The notes under the pieces are model-generated. The model saw only the letters and a program-made list of their open reading frames with translations, was not told the DNA's origin and made no database searches. Shown here in pieces: positions 15,448 through 25,450 of a DNA stretch of 64,000 nucleotides. The stretch is taken from contig JBCDIL010000003.1 of the NCBI GenBank assembly GCA_038749025.1, positions 1 to 64,000 on the forward strand, read 5' to 3'. The translations under genes were made by a program, and so were the position numbers. This DNA comes from JBCAXA01 sp038749025 (GTDB lineage Bacteria > Pseudomonadota > Gammaproteobacteria > Steroidobacterales > Woeseiaceae). Within the stretch, counting starts at the first letter, position 1. Each line of letters opens with the position of its first letter.

Positions 15448-17040
15448 ATGAACGCCATCGCCCAAGCAACATCTCTTCAGGCCTCTTTGGAAGCGGCGCT
15501 ACCTCCCGGTACGGTTAGCAGCAACGAATCGATTCGCGAATTCGCAGCGCACGATGTGTATCGGCGCGGGGCTACGCCGATTTTAGTCATCCGGCCAACG
15601 AGTGTTGCCGATCTGCAGACCGCCGTGCGCCTGGTCACAAGCGCTGGGTGCAACGTTGTCGCACGCGGGGGTGGCGCTTCGTACACAGATGGTTACGTAC
15701 CGACCGATGACAATACCGTCAGCTTTGATCTCGCTGCACTCAATAAAATCGTGGCGATCGACGCCACCAATATGACCGTGACGGTTGAGGCCGGCTGCAC
15801 GTGGGCCGATTTACACAGCGCACTCGCCGCACAGCAGTTGCGGACACCGTTCTTTGGTCCGTTCTCGGGGATTGCGGCAAGTGTCGGCGGCTCGGTTTCG
15901 CAGCATGCGGTCAGTCATGGCTCCGGGCGCTATGGACCATCGGCCGACTCCGTGCTGTCTGTAGACGTAGTTTTAGCGAACGGTGCGCTGCTGCGAACGG
16001 GCAGCGCGGCATTTGATCAAGCAGACGACACTCAGCACGCGTTTTTTCGCCACAATGGGCCCGACATCACCGGTCTGTTTTGCGGCGACTGCGGCGCGTT
16101 TGGCATAAAAGCGCGGGTAACACTGCCACTTATCAAGGCGCCACCGTATACCGAGGCGCTGTCATTTCACTTCGACTCATTCCGCGCTCTGCACGCAGCG
16201 ATGCGAGACATTGCTGCGCTGGGTCTCGACGACGAAAATTTCGGTCTCGATGCGGCGTTGCAACAAGGGCAAATCGCGCGCAATGCGGCGACCAAGCAAC
16301 AGCTCGGCCTAGCATGGCAAGTGTTTCATCGAGCACCCTCAGTCTGGCAAGGCCTGAAGTCTATCGTGGCCATTGCGGTCGCTGGCGACCGCCATCTGCG
16401 AGAGCCCGGCTATGCGGTGAGCTACATCGTCAAAGGCCATAGCGATAAAGCGGCGCGACATAACGCCAGCTCGATTCGCGCAGCGGCGCTACCGCATGGC
16501 CATGAGGTGCCCAACACGGTGCCGCGCGTCGTCGCTAGCTTACCGTTCGCGCCACTGGAAAACGTGCTGGGCCCCAACGGGGAACGCTGGGTGCCGATAC
16601 ACGGCATCGTGGCTCATGACCAAGCTGTCAGCTTTCATGATCGCTTTAGTGCATTAATGGCGACTTATGAGGATCGCTGTCAGACGCACGGCGTCTGGAC
16701 CGGTGCGATGTTCCAAGCGATTGGTAGTAGCGCCTTTCTGTACGAAATCGCGTTTTATTGGCCAGATGAGTTGCAGCCCTACCACGCCGGCACGCTCGAT
16801 GAGGCGTTTCTTAAGCGCGTTCCAAAGCACGCGCCGAACGCCGCAGCGGCGGCGTTGGTCGATGAATTGAAAGAGAAAGCTATTGCGTTGTACAGCGAGA
16901 TCGGTGCGGTTCACATGCAGATTGGCAAGGCTTACCCGTTTGCAGGCCGATTGAGTCCGCCATCAAACAACTTGCTGCAATCGATCAAGACCGCGGTAGA
17001 CCCACAGCGCGTAATGAATCCGAATGCACTCGGCTTGTAA
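15448..17040 (+). CDS. FAD-binding PCMH/VAO-type oxidase or dehydrogenase (cassette A)
   Basis: The 530-residue protein has the FAD-binding type-4 (PCMH) domain: R73-G-G-G-x-S-Y-T in the pyrophosphate loop, a central G-x-F-x-G-I-x-A-S-V-G-G glycine-rich segment, and GDCGAFGIKA near residue 212, with a C-terminal cap and the end motif MNPNALGL. Members (vanillyl-alcohol oxidase, p-cresol methylhydroxylase, glycolate and D-2-hydroxyacid dehydrogenases) oxidise alcohols, phenols or hydroxyacids. No clear histidine for covalent FAD was pinned down. It sits 2 bp after S1. A close paralogue occurs in cassette B at 46819, again beside a methyltransferase and an FAD monooxygenase. Confidence 0.84.
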   Translation: MNAIAQATSLQASLEAALPPGTVSSNESIREFAAHDVYRRGATPILVIRPTSVADLQTAVRLVTSAGCNVVARGGGASYTDGYVPTDDNTVSFDLAALNKIVAIDATNMTVTVEAGCTWADLHSALAAQQLRTPFFGPFSGIAASVGGSVSQHAVSHGSGRYGPSADSVLSVDVVLANGALLRTGSAAFDQADDTQHAFFRHNGPDITGLFCGDCGAFGIKARVTLPLIKAPPYTEALSFHFDSFRALHAAMRDIAALGLDDENFGLDAALQQGQIARNAATKQQLGLAWQVFHRAPSVWQGLKSIVAIAVAGDRHLREPGYAVSYIVKGHSDKAARHNASSIRAAALPHGHEVPNTVPRVVASLPFAPLENVLGPNGERWVPIHGIVAHDQAVSFHDRFSALMATYEDRCQTHGVWTGAMFQAIGSSAFLYEIAFYWPDELQPYHAGTLDEAFLKRVPKHAPNAAAAALVDELKEKAIALYSEIGAVHMQIGKAYPFAGRLSPPSNNLLQSIKTAVDPQRVMNPNALGL

Positions 17041-17082
17041 CGCGGTCGCGCGAGGACGGCTACCGACAATTCGTCCGTATCG

Positions 17083-17095
17083 CGATAGCAGCTAT
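17083..17095. promoter_or_regulatory. Candidate operator CGATAGCAGCTAT upstream of the TonB receptor
   Basis: This 13-mer contains a perfect palindrome ATAGC-A-GCTAT and lies 141 bp before the receptor start. The identical 13-mer occurs at 28192-28204 in the divergent promoter of the second methyltransferase module. ATAG/CTAT half-sites fit LysR-type binding sites. Confidence 0.45.
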
Positions 17096-17235
17096 GCGCA
17101 ATCAATATAGGTAGCAGATTCGTTTGGTGCTACAACAACCTACGAACACCGTGTCGGGGAGCGCACGCTGGGCGGCCGTCTGCAAAGCACTGCGTAATCA
17201 CGGAACCAACAACGCAATAACGAGGGACGCAGCTC

Positions 17236-19530
17236 ATGAGATTCGTATTATTTATCGGCTCAGCGATGGCAGCGGCGCTGGCCTTGCCGGCCGCGCCGGC
17301 ACAAGCGCAAGACAGCGGCACCGAGCGTGAAACGCTCGACGTCATCGTCGTCACGGCACGGCAACGCGAAGAATCGATCCAAGACATCCCAGTGGCCGTA
17401 ACGGCCTTTTCCGAAGACGACTTTGACAAGCGAGCGATACTCGACTTGACCGATGTCGCTCGGTTTACCTCGGGGTTCAATTTTGAAGACTTCGGTGGCG
17501 GCTTTGGCACACCGGTTATTCGCAGTGCCTCGCAAACACGACTAACGGCTATCGAAGCGAACGTATCGACCTTCTTCGACGGCATTTACGTCCCTCGGGC
17601 TTGGGCGATTAACTCAGGCGTTGCTGCTCTGCAGCGCGTCGAAGTCGTTAAAGGCCCACAAAGCGCGCGCTACGGACGAAACTCGTTCATGGGCGCAATC
17701 AACTTTGTGCCGAAAGCGCCGACGGCCGAGTTCGAAGCTGAGGTCTCGGCAACGGTCGGTAGCGACGAGCGTATCGACTACGGTGGCAGCATCTCGGGCC
17801 CGATCGTCGAGGACAAACTGTCGGGCCTGCTGTCGTTTAATCGCTCCGATTTCGACGGTAGCTGGGAAAACAATCACCCAAACTCCGGTATAGACTTCGG
17901 TAACCGCGGCACGACAGGCAACGCTGGCGGTTGGGACAACGAGTCTTATTCCGCCGCTTTGAGCTTCACGCCAACCGATCAGCTGTCGATTGACGTTGCT
18001 TATTACAATTTCGACCTTAGCGATGAGAACCGCGGTGCGGGACAAGTCGCTGAGGGACTTGGCGCGACGAACTGCGGCAACCTTAACTTGTTTGGTACGC
18101 CTCGCCTTTTCTGCGGCGAACTACCGACTCCGCCGGACGCGATCGCTGTTGATCCGCGGGCCTACGGTCGTCAAGCGGAAATCGATATCACGAAAGTGAA
18201 AATCGCCTACGACATCAACGATTCGATGTCGGTTAGCTACCTGTATGGCTTGATCGAAGGCGACGTCGACATCGCAAGTATTTCGGAAGACAACCAGATC
18301 ACGTGCGGAACATTAATCCCCGGCGAGTGCCGCTGGCAGAGCACCCCGATCGGTGGCATTGACTACGACTCGCATGAGGTTCGTCTGTCGTATGACGGCG
18401 ATGGCAACACACTGTGGACCGTCGGCTTGTTCGTCTCGGGTGGTCAGGATGAGACAGCCTTCGCTGCCTTCGGTGTCCCACCACTCGGTACCGATCCGGT
18501 ACCGCAGTCCCCGTTCATTAGCGATATTGGCACAGACACAGATGTTATCGCGCTGTTCGGTGAATACAGCGTGCAACTTAATGACGAGTTTAGGTTGTCG
18601 ATCGAAGGTCGCTACAGCGAGGAAGAGAAAACCCAGGTCAATAACGCGACCGGGCAAGGCTTCGTTGGCAATTTCGATAACTTTACGCCGCGCGTTTCGC
18701 TCGAGTATGCCTACGCCGACAACCGCATGATTTACGGCTCGTTCGCTAACGGCATCAAGGCCGGCGGATTCAACCCGACGGCCGTTCTAGAAGCTGACCA
18801 GGTCTTTGATGAGGAAACCAACTGGACGTTCGAGCTTGGCAGCAAGAACACGTTCATGGATGGACGCTTAGTCGTTAACGCGACAGCGTTCTATATTCAG
18901 TGGGAAGACATTCAGCTAAACGCAGCGGATTCGGCGGCCACCATCCCGAATGCCGTGAACATCACGTTGAACCTGGGCGACGCGACGTCGTACGGCTTGG
19001 AGCTCGACGGCAGCATGCGCTTCACCGACAATCTGTCCGGTAACTTTGCGCTGTCGTTCACCGATGCGACCTACGACGATGGCACCATCGATAACCGCTT
19101 TGCGCGAGTCGGTCCCGTGTTCTTCCCAACACCGGCCGCATGCGACGACGTCATTTGCCCGTCGAACGGCGACATCAGCGGCAACGAAGTAGAACGCCAG
19201 GCGCCCGTGCAGATTGCGGCGGGCCTTGAGTGGAACAACACGATCGCCGCTTGGAACGACGTTGGCTTCTTCGCTCGTGGCGACGTGGCGTACCAGTCGG
19301 AGCAAGAAGCCGAATCGATGAATCTATCGCAAATCGAGGCCCGTACGATCGTTAACGCAACGGCCGGCTTTGAGAGCGATAACTGGCGCGTCTGGCTCTG
19401 GTCACGCAACCTGACCGATGAGCGTTACACGTCGAACGCCTTCGTAGTATTGATTCCGTTTGGCAACGGCTACGGCAATGTCTTTGGCGAACGCCGGACC
19501 TTTGGCTTATCGGGCACTTACAACTTCTAA
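17236..19530 (+). CDS. TonB-dependent outer-membrane receptor
   Basis: A 764-residue receptor with a signal peptide (residues 1-22, ending AQAQ), a TonB-box-like DVIVVTA at about 35, the plug domain (about 45-160; RVEVVKGPQSARYGRNSFMGAINFV is its hallmark) and a 22-strand barrel ending in the C-terminal signature ERRTFGLSGTYNF with terminal Phe. Such receptors import siderophores, vitamin B12, sugars or aromatic and plant-derived compounds at the cost of the proton-motive force. Its place directly after cassette A, and the shared operator-like 13-mer with the second module, suggest that it imports the substrate of this catabolic region rather than iron. Confidence 0.93.
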   Translation: MRFVLFIGSAMAAALALPAAPAQAQDSGTERETLDVIVVTARQREESIQDIPVAVTAFSEDDFDKRAILDLTDVARFTSGFNFEDFGGGFGTPVIRSASQTRLTAIEANVSTFFDGIYVPRAWAINSGVAALQRVEVVKGPQSARYGRNSFMGAINFVPKAPTAEFEAEVSATVGSDERIDYGGSISGPIVEDKLSGLLSFNRSDFDGSWENNHPNSGIDFGNRGTTGNAGGWDNESYSAALSFTPTDQLSIDVAYYNFDLSDENRGAGQVAEGLGATNCGNLNLFGTPRLFCGELPTPPDAIAVDPRAYGRQAEIDITKVKIAYDINDSMSVSYLYGLIEGDVDIASISEDNQITCGTLIPGECRWQSTPIGGIDYDSHEVRLSYDGDGNTLWTVGLFVSGGQDETAFAAFGVPPLGTDPVPQSPFISDIGTDTDVIALFGEYSVQLNDEFRLSIEGRYSEEEKTQVNNATGQGFVGNFDNFTPRVSLEYAYADNRMIYGSFANGIKAGGFNPTAVLEADQVFDEETNWTFELGSKNTFMDGRLVVNATAFYIQWEDIQLNAADSAATIPNAVNITLNLGDATSYGLELDGSMRFTDNLSGNFALSFTDATYDDGTIDNRFARVGPVFFPTPAACDDVICPSNGDISGNEVERQAPVQIAAGLEWNNTIAAWNDVGFFARGDVAYQSEQEAESMNLSQIEARTIVNATAGFESDNWRVWLWSRNLTDERYTSNAFVVLIPFGNGYGNVFGERRTFGLSGTYNF

Positions 19531-19555
19531 TCGCGACTCCCCCGCGCGAGACCTT

Positions 19556-19586
19556 GAAGCCCGGCTCTGCCGGGCTTCTTTTTTTT
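19556..19586 (+). terminator. Rho-independent terminator of the TonB receptor gene
   Basis: GAAGCCCGGC and GCCGGGCTTC pair perfectly around a TCT loop (19556-19578), followed by eight T residues (19579-19586), 25 bp after the receptor stop codon. Confidence 0.93.
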
Positions 19587-19600
19587 CGGGTCGTGGATCG

Positions 19601-20554
19601 CTAAGAGGCCGACGAACCAAGATACTCGTGGCACACCTGTTGGCAGTGGTCGATCAACGATGCCATCGCCAGGCTATCGGCAAACTGACGCCGGAAATAC
19701 ACCACGATGTCGTCTATCCACGGATCGACGGGTAGCTTCAATTGCACGAGCCTGCCTGCCTTAACAGCCGGGTATGCAAGATGCTCAGGCATGAACGCGA
19801 CAAGATCCGCGCGCTGTGTCATGGCTAGCAAGAATCGCAATGACTGGCTCAGTACCGTCGGCTGCGGTGCCGGTAACGCGACCGACTCGAACATTGTTCG
19901 GAAACTTTCTCGGTACAACGGCAGATCGTGCAAAATCCAGCGACTAGACTGCATCGCTTCGAAGGTGACGGTGGCCACTTTAGCGAGCGGGTGATCACGA
20001 CGTACATAGCCGCGCTGCGCCGATTGCGCAATCGGTTTCGATTCAACATCGTCGATAGCCGCGCGCGGTCGCGCAACCGTTAGCAAACAATCGACTTGTC
20101 GCCGTTCCAGCTGCCTTACCAGCGTTTCGTGATCGCCATGGCGAACACGGAAATGCACGCTCGGCCACTCCGCACTGAATTGCGCAATAGCATGCGGCAG
20201 GATCAGTTCCATCAAGCTCGGCGTCGCCCCGATCCGGAGCTCACTCGGTGCCTGCCCTTTTAAGCGCAACAGGTCGACACCGCCGCGGTCGAGCTCGTCC
20301 AAAACGGCACGTGCGTGCGTGTAGTAGGCAGAACCGTAAACGGTGGGCTGAACACCCCGCGGCGTACGTTCGAGCAATGGAACAGCCACGGCGTGCTCAA
20401 GCTTCTGCAGCTTTTTCGAGATAGCCGGCTGGGAAATATCGAGCGCTTTCGCCGCCGCGCTGAGGCTGCGGCAATCAACCGCCATAACGAAGCAGCGCAA
20501 CTGCCCCATATCGACGGCGCTTAACGACCCGGTCCAGGTCAATTGATCTTTCAA
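19601..20554 (-). CDS. LysR-family transcriptional regulator
   Basis: The 317-residue protein has an N-terminal winged helix-turn-helix (about residues 16-75; SLSAAAKALDISQPAISKKLQKLE) and a periplasmic-binding-like effector domain (about 105-305). It is 5 bp downstream of an MFS carrier on the same strand, an arrangement that suggests co-transcription, with the receptor and cassette A convergent. Effector and targets are unknown; aromatic acids are common ligands of such regulators. The extra 15 residues before the usual start MGQLRCF are atypical, and ATG 20509 is an alternative start. Confidence 0.88.
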   Translation of the reverse strand: MKDQLTWTGSLSAVDMGQLRCFVMAVDCRSLSAAAKALDISQPAISKKLQKLEHAVAVPLLERTPRGVQPTVYGSAYYTHARAVLDELDRGGVDLLRLKGQAPSELRIGATPSLMELILPHAIAQFSAEWPSVHFRVRHGDHETLVRQLERRQVDCLLTVARPRAAIDDVESKPIAQSAQRGYVRRDHPLAKVATVTFEAMQSSRWILHDLPLYRESFRTMFESVALPAPQPTVLSQSLRFLLAMTQRADLVAFMPEHLAYPAVKAGRLVQLKLPVDPWIDDIVVYFRRQFADSLAMASLIDHCQQVCHEYLGSSAS

Positions 20555-20559
20555 CGTCG

Positions 20560-21786
20560 CTACGTTCCTGATTCTCTATCGAATCGAGGATAACGACCCA
20601 GCGTTAGCAGGATCGCGGACCCCGCTATATAGAATAACGCTGCTGCCAGTAGAATGGGTCCATAGTTGCCGACGCTATCGCGTACCCTCCCGAACAGGAA
20701 CGGCGCGATGCCGGCCCCAACCGAGAAAGCGGCGAACGGCCATGCGTAGATCTTGCCGTAGTGCTTGAGCCCGAAGTAGCGGCTGGTCAGGTACGCGATC
20801 ATGTCGAATTCAGCGCCGGCCGCCAATCCGATCAGTACCGCGGCGAACGTGGCTACGCCGATGCTGCTGACATCCGTACTGAGGATCCAACAGGATATGG
20901 CTGGCAGCGAAAACACCAAGAAAGCGACGGCCGGCGCCCAAAACCGGTCGATGAGGAAGCCGGCGACGACGCGACCGAAAATAACCGACAAACCGATCGA
21001 TCCGGCCACGCCGGCGGCAGTCGCTCGGTCCATGCCACCGTCAATCAGCAGTGGAATCAGGTTCGGAATGGTGCCGCCAATGCCAAACGAGATAATGAAA
21101 AAGGCGATGATAATCGCCCAAAATTTCCATTGGCCGACAGCCTGTCGGAGTGTCACGCCGTGCAGGTTAGCGGTCGGGACAGCGTTATCGGCGCCGGCAG
21201 AATCGTTACCGGTCGGGTTACGCAGCAGCAGAAAAACGAGGGGCAACGAAATCACTAGCGGGAACACGCCAAGCCCCATGTAGGCGTTGCGCCACCCGTA
21301 GGCCTCGATCAGATAGGTCGCGACTTGCGGTGTGACGAAGCCCGCGACACCGGTTCCCGCCAAAGCGAAACCCAATGCGACGCCGCGCTGCTTATCGAAC
21401 CAACCGTTGATCGCGCGCGTCCACGTGATCGGCGTCGTGCCAGCACCGAGCGCCGACATCAGTGTCCAGTTGAGGTAGAAGGACGACAGCGACGACGTTG
21501 ACCACCCGATGTTCATGAACGCAAGGCCGAAAACGGCGATCGAGACCAAACCGACGGCGCGGGTTCCCCACCGATCGATAGCCGCACCGACGAACGGTAC
21601 GGTGAGCAGCGAGCCTAGCGTTAGGAATGCCATCGCTGCTTGCACCTCTGCACGTGCCCAGCCCAACTCCGTTTGTAGCGGCACGGTGAACGCACCGAGC
21701 GTGTAAAACGGTATCGATGTCGCACTGAGGCTAACACCGAAAAAGCACGCCAATACGATGCGCCAGTAGCGAGTGAGTTCGTTCAT
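20560..21786 (-). CDS. MFS transporter
   Basis: Starting at ATG 21786-21784 (408 residues), the protein begins MNELTRYWRIV at the cytosolic side of helix 1 and has about 12 membrane helices. A DRWGTRAV loop between helices 2 and 3 is the expected MFS motif-A region. It resembles the monocarboxylate/oxalate-formate type of carrier, for organic acid anions. The longer upstream frame (to 21939) adds non-membrane sequence with no ribosome site. It is followed by a LysR gene, so the pair may be substrate-induced uptake plus regulator. Confidence 0.84.
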   Translation of the reverse strand: MNELTRYWRIVLACFFGVSLSATSIPFYTLGAFTVPLQTELGWARAEVQAAMAFLTLGSLLTVPFVGAAIDRWGTRAVGLVSIAVFGLAFMNIGWSTSSLSSFYLNWTLMSALGAGTTPITWTRAINGWFDKQRGVALGFALAGTGVAGFVTPQVATYLIEAYGWRNAYMGLGVFPLVISLPLVFLLLRNPTGNDSAGADNAVPTANLHGVTLRQAVGQWKFWAIIIAFFIISFGIGGTIPNLIPLLIDGGMDRATAAGVAGSIGLSVIFGRVVAGFLIDRFWAPAVAFLVFSLPAISCWILSTDVSSIGVATFAAVLIGLAAGAEFDMIAYLTSRYFGLKHYGKIYAWPFAAFSVGAGIAPFLFGRVRDSVGNYGPILLAAALFYIAGSAILLTLGRYPRFDRESGT

Positions 21787-21932
21787 ACGGAAGAGTCCAT
21801 CGTCACACTGCGACGCGGTCGGACTAGGACCGCTGGTGGATAATAAACGCGCTCGCTCGGCTTGGGACGACGAGAGCCCCGGTATAACAAGAATGCATGG
21901 GCGCCCCATAGCCGCTATGGCAACCTTTGACG

Positions 21933-22880
21933 ATGCCAATCCGACAATCCTGTCTGTCGACGGCTCACTACTGGGCCACCATGATCATTGCACTCGTCGG
22001 CGTCGGTTGCGCGCTCGAGCCATCGTGCCCGCCCATTGACGCAGCCGTTACCGATACCGTTCTCAGTATCGATACACCGCAGGGACATAAAGTAACGGCG
22101 ACGCTTTACGCGCCAGTCGCACCGGGCGAATACCCGCTGGTCGTCTTTTCGCACGGGGCATTCGCGGCCCCTGAGCGCTACGATACGTTGTTGCGTCATT
22201 GGGCGAGCGCTGGCGTGGTCGTAGCCGCGCCGCTACATATCGATTCAGAGCTCGTAGAAAAGGCGACACCACCTACACCACAACAGGTTTGGCTGGCCAG
22301 ACAACAAGATGTCCGAGCGCTGGCGTTAGTTCCGACCGCATTGACCGCCGCCCTGCCAAGCGGCGTCACGACCACCGCGAACAACTGGATCGCGGCCGGC
22401 CACTCGTACGGCGCGTTCGTTGCTCAGGCGGCGGCCGGTGCAACGTCGGCCTGGGAAGACTTACCGGCACCTAACGTGACGCCCTCAGCCATCATCGCGT
22501 TATCGCCGCCGGGGCCGATCCCAACGTTTATCGAGCCAGACGCGTGGGCAACGATGCGCGGACCGCACATGGTGCTCACGGGAACGGCCGACATCTTGCC
22601 CGGCTTTATCGATGACTGGCGCGTACACGCCGCGGCATATGAGCAAGCCGTAAACGGCGATCAATGGCTCTGGGTCGGTGAAGGCGTCGATCATTATTTT
22701 GGTCGCTTAATGGGCCGGCTGGACCGTGAAACGGCGCCGCAAACCGCTGGGTTTGACGCGGCACTCGCGACGACGCGCGCCTTTCTCGATTCCTACGCCA
22801 GTCCCGATCGGCCGGCTACTTGTCGCGCTGCGTTGGCGCCGTACCGTAACGACGTAGCGATGCTAACGCGCAAGCCATAG
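21933..22880 (+). CDS. Exported alpha/beta hydrolase
   Basis: About 315 residues; the nucleophile elbow G-H-S-Y-G (near residue 160), the oxyanion-type FSHGAF near 77 and a late histidine (GVDHYF, near 252) form a plausible Ser-His-Asp triad of the chlorophyllase/dienelactone-hydrolase-like alpha/beta hydrolases. A hydrophobic N-terminus followed by cysteines (VGVGCALEPSC) suggests export, possibly as a lipoprotein, although glycine at -3 is not ideal for a lipobox. Start uncertain: TTG 21927, ATG 21933 and ATG 21981 are possible. It is divergent from the MFS gene. Substrate unknown; ester hydrolysis likely. Confidence 0.78.
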   Translation: MPIRQSCLSTAHYWATMIIALVGVGCALEPSCPPIDAAVTDTVLSIDTPQGHKVTATLYAPVAPGEYPLVVFSHGAFAAPERYDTLLRHWASAGVVVAAPLHIDSELVEKATPPTPQQVWLARQQDVRALALVPTALTAALPSGVTTTANNWIAAGHSYGAFVAQAAAGATSAWEDLPAPNVTPSAIIALSPPGPIPTFIEPDAWATMRGPHMVLTGTADILPGFIDDWRVHAAAYEQAVNGDQWLWVGEGVDHYFGRLMGRLDRETAPQTAGFDAALATTRAFLDSYASPDRPATCRAALAPYRNDVAMLTRKP

Positions 22881-22994
22881 TGTCGCTGCGGCTTGTTCGC
22901 CGTTGACGATAGCGTCTATCCGAAAATTGATTGGCTTCGGCCGACAATTGTCGTTTAACTGTGGCCACTGGCTACGAGAAGAAGTGCTAATCCT

Positions 22995-25430
22995 ATGACC
23001 CTGACGAGATTCATGATCGCTGCCAGCATGGCTGCGTTGCTGACGACCGCATGCTCAACATATTGGCCGCCACCTAACGAGTCCGCAGTACCTACGGCAG
23101 ACGCCGCGCCGCCCATGGATGAGGCTCTGCAACGCAACATGGCCGCCATGGCGCAGCGGCCCGGCATTGCTGAACTCGACTGGCGCTCGCCGAAAGAGCG
23201 CGTGGCCGGCGATTCTAGGCAACGGTTCTCGTTAAGCACTGACCGTTTTCCTGCACCCAATGCGATCGAGCGGGCACTCGCTTACTCCGAGGAGCAGGAT
23301 GGCCGCGGCTTGATGGTCTGGTACGACGGCGCCTTGGTCGCCAGTCACTTCGACGATGACATCGACGAGACGACGCCAACGGCGACCTATTCGATGCACA
23401 AGTCGGTGGTCGCGATTGCGATTTTACAAGCGATTGAGGCTGGCGTAATCGAGTCGCTCGACGATCCGGTCTCGACGTATCTGACCGAGTGGCAAGGCCA
23501 ACCGCGCGGCGCTATCACGCTACGCCAGCTACTAACGCACAGCAGCGGGCTGGAGCACCATTCGCTGAACGGTCCGTCGCCGAAAGCGATGAACCTAGCG
23601 CTGTCCTCTAAAATCGCCGCGACGGCGTTGAGCTTCGAACCCTCCGAACCACCCGGACAGACGTTCAACTACAACAACGTCAACACGCAGTTAGCCGGCC
23701 AAGCGCTCGAGGCGGCACTCGCCAAGAGCGGCGTGCGCTACAGCGAGTTCTTGAGTGAGCGTCTTTGGAAACCGCTCGGCAACCGTGACGCGGAACTGTG
23801 GTTGGAGAATCCGGGCGGCAGCGCCCGGTATGCGTCAGGGCTCGAAGCGGGCTTGGAAGACTGGCTGGCGATCGGCGTCATGCTGGCCAACGGGGGTGTC
23901 GTCGACGGTCAGCGCGTGCTCGGCAGTGAATCGCTCGAAGCACTACTCGCGCCGAGCCAATTAAACGACGCTTACGGCCTCAGCGTCTGGCGCGGCGCGG
24001 CCTGGCAACCGCTGAGGGCCTATGGCCCGACGACGCCCGCGAAGGTACCCCATAAAGAACCGTACCTCGCTGACAACGTCTATTACTTCGATGGGTTCGG
24101 CGGCCAGCGCGTTTATGTTGTGCCATCACGTCGCTTGGTCGTCGCTCGCACCGGCGAGGTCAGCTTCACCTATGACGACTCCGTCATCGTTAACGAATTG
24201 CTGCGTGGCTTGATGAGCGCTGAGCAAACTGCCGCACTCGAGGCGTACCGCAGCGACAATGTCGCGTCGCTGTACCAACAACGCTTCGAAAAATTGATGC
24301 GCGAGTCGCGCGCGGGCGGTGGGCTAGCTGGCTATGACCCGCTCACGCCACTACCGGGTAGCGAGACGTTTGCAGCGCTACCGATCGAACCGGACGCAGC
24401 GTCCTGGTTGGACGCCGATACCCGGCAGACGCTCACCGACTACCTCGCGCCACGCAACACCCAGGCGTTTTTCGTTTGGCAGCACGGCAAGCTGGTGATG
24501 GCCGAGTACTTCGGCGACGCCGACGCCGACTCGATGGTTATCTCGCGATCATTAGCGAAACCGCTATCGGTGATCGCCGTTGGCAGAGCGCTGGACCGCG
24601 GCTATTTGAAGTCGCTTGACCAACCGGCAGCGGATTTTTTCAGCGAGTGGCGCGGCACACCGAAAGAAGCCATTACGGTACGCATGCTGCTAACGATGCG
24701 ATCAGGTTTGGAGCCACAACGGCCATCGCGTGATCCACTCGACATCATGAACATCGCGTATCTGCACCCGTACCACACGGAAATGATCATTAACGATTAC
24801 CCGTTAGTAACGGTACCGGGCGAGCGCTACGACTACTCGAATGCCAACGGCGAGTTGGTCGCGCCGCTGCTCGAGAGGGCGACCGGTCAACGCTACGAAG
24901 ACTGGGTCACCCGCGAGGTCCTCGAACCGATCGGTGCACCCGGTGGCTCGGTCTGGGTGAATCGCGTCGGCGGAACGGCGCATTCCGGATGTTGCGCACT
25001 GCTGCCCGCCGAGGCGTGGCTGCGACTGTCGATACTGCTGATGAACGACGGCATCGCGCCGAACGGCGAGCGCCTGTTGCCCGAAGGCTACGTCGACACG
25101 ATGCATACGCCGACTCCGCAGAACCCGCACACCGGCATGGGCGCCTACGTCGCCGGCAACTACATTGAAAATCGCGGCGCAGCGAACCCCGACGTGCCAC
25201 AGGGCAAGAACTTCCATTCCGAGCCTTACCTCGATAGGGATCTGTACTTATTCGACGGTAACGGCCACCAAGTCAGTTACCACATCGAGCGGCACGGCTT
25301 GATCGTGATGCGCCTCGGCAAAGCCCAGCCGCGGGAGCTGCAGTGGGACAACACGTTCTTGCCGAATACGGTGTTGCGCGCGTTCGCCGACGGGACCGGT
25401 GCCGCGCTGGAGCCGCAGCCGCGGCCCTAG
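22995..25430 (+). CDS. Lipoprotein with two tandem beta-lactamase-fold domains
   Basis: The 811-residue protein has a lipoprotein signal (residues 1-20, LLTTAC) and two complete serine beta-lactamase-like domains. Domain 1 (about 75-415) has S133-M-H-K136 and Y226-N-N228; domain 2 (about 470-800) has S519-L-A-K522 and Y614-S-N616. Both also share LLTHSSGL/LLTMRSGL. Single-domain relatives are esterases, D-amino peptidases or carboxypeptidases; a tandem fusion in one envelope protein is uncommon. Both nucleophile and base positions are intact, so both domains may be active. It begins at ATG 22995, 114 bp after the hydrolase gene. Confidence 0.87.
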   Translation: MTLTRFMIAASMAALLTTACSTYWPPPNESAVPTADAAPPMDEALQRNMAAMAQRPGIAELDWRSPKERVAGDSRQRFSLSTDRFPAPNAIERALAYSEEQDGRGLMVWYDGALVASHFDDDIDETTPTATYSMHKSVVAIAILQAIEAGVIESLDDPVSTYLTEWQGQPRGAITLRQLLTHSSGLEHHSLNGPSPKAMNLALSSKIAATALSFEPSEPPGQTFNYNNVNTQLAGQALEAALAKSGVRYSEFLSERLWKPLGNRDAELWLENPGGSARYASGLEAGLEDWLAIGVMLANGGVVDGQRVLGSESLEALLAPSQLNDAYGLSVWRGAAWQPLRAYGPTTPAKVPHKEPYLADNVYYFDGFGGQRVYVVPSRRLVVARTGEVSFTYDDSVIVNELLRGLMSAEQTAALEAYRSDNVASLYQQRFEKLMRESRAGGGLAGYDPLTPLPGSETFAALPIEPDAASWLDADTRQTLTDYLAPRNTQAFFVWQHGKLVMAEYFGDADADSMVISRSLAKPLSVIAVGRALDRGYLKSLDQPAADFFSEWRGTPKEAITVRMLLTMRSGLEPQRPSRDPLDIMNIAYLHPYHTEMIINDYPLVTVPGERYDYSNANGELVAPLLERATGQRYEDWVTREVLEPIGAPGGSVWVNRVGGTAHSGCCALLPAEAWLRLSILLMNDGIAPNGERLLPEGYVDTMHTPTPQNPHTGMGAYVAGNYIENRGAANPDVPQGKNFHSEPYLDRDLYLFDGNGHQVSYHIERHGLIVMRLGKAQPRELQWDNTFLPNTVLRAFADGTGAALEPQPRP

Positions 25431-25444
25431 GTAGCGTAGCTACC
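25430..25444. terminator. Short hairpin between convergent genes
   Basis: GGTAGC-GTA-GCTACC is a perfect 6-bp inverted repeat at the junction of two convergent genes, with no T-run. A second, stronger one (GCGGCCGCCAA/TTGGCGGCCGC, 25455-25477) lies inside the end of the flavoprotein gene and could stop transcription from the left. Either may act as terminator. Confidence 0.4.
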
Positions 25445-25450
25445 GGCAGG

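Noticed and set aside
22995..25430. Antibiotic-resistance beta-lactamase
   Set aside because: Only the fold and SxxK/YxN motifs are seen; the double-domain architecture is unlike clinical beta-lactamases, and many such proteins are esterases.
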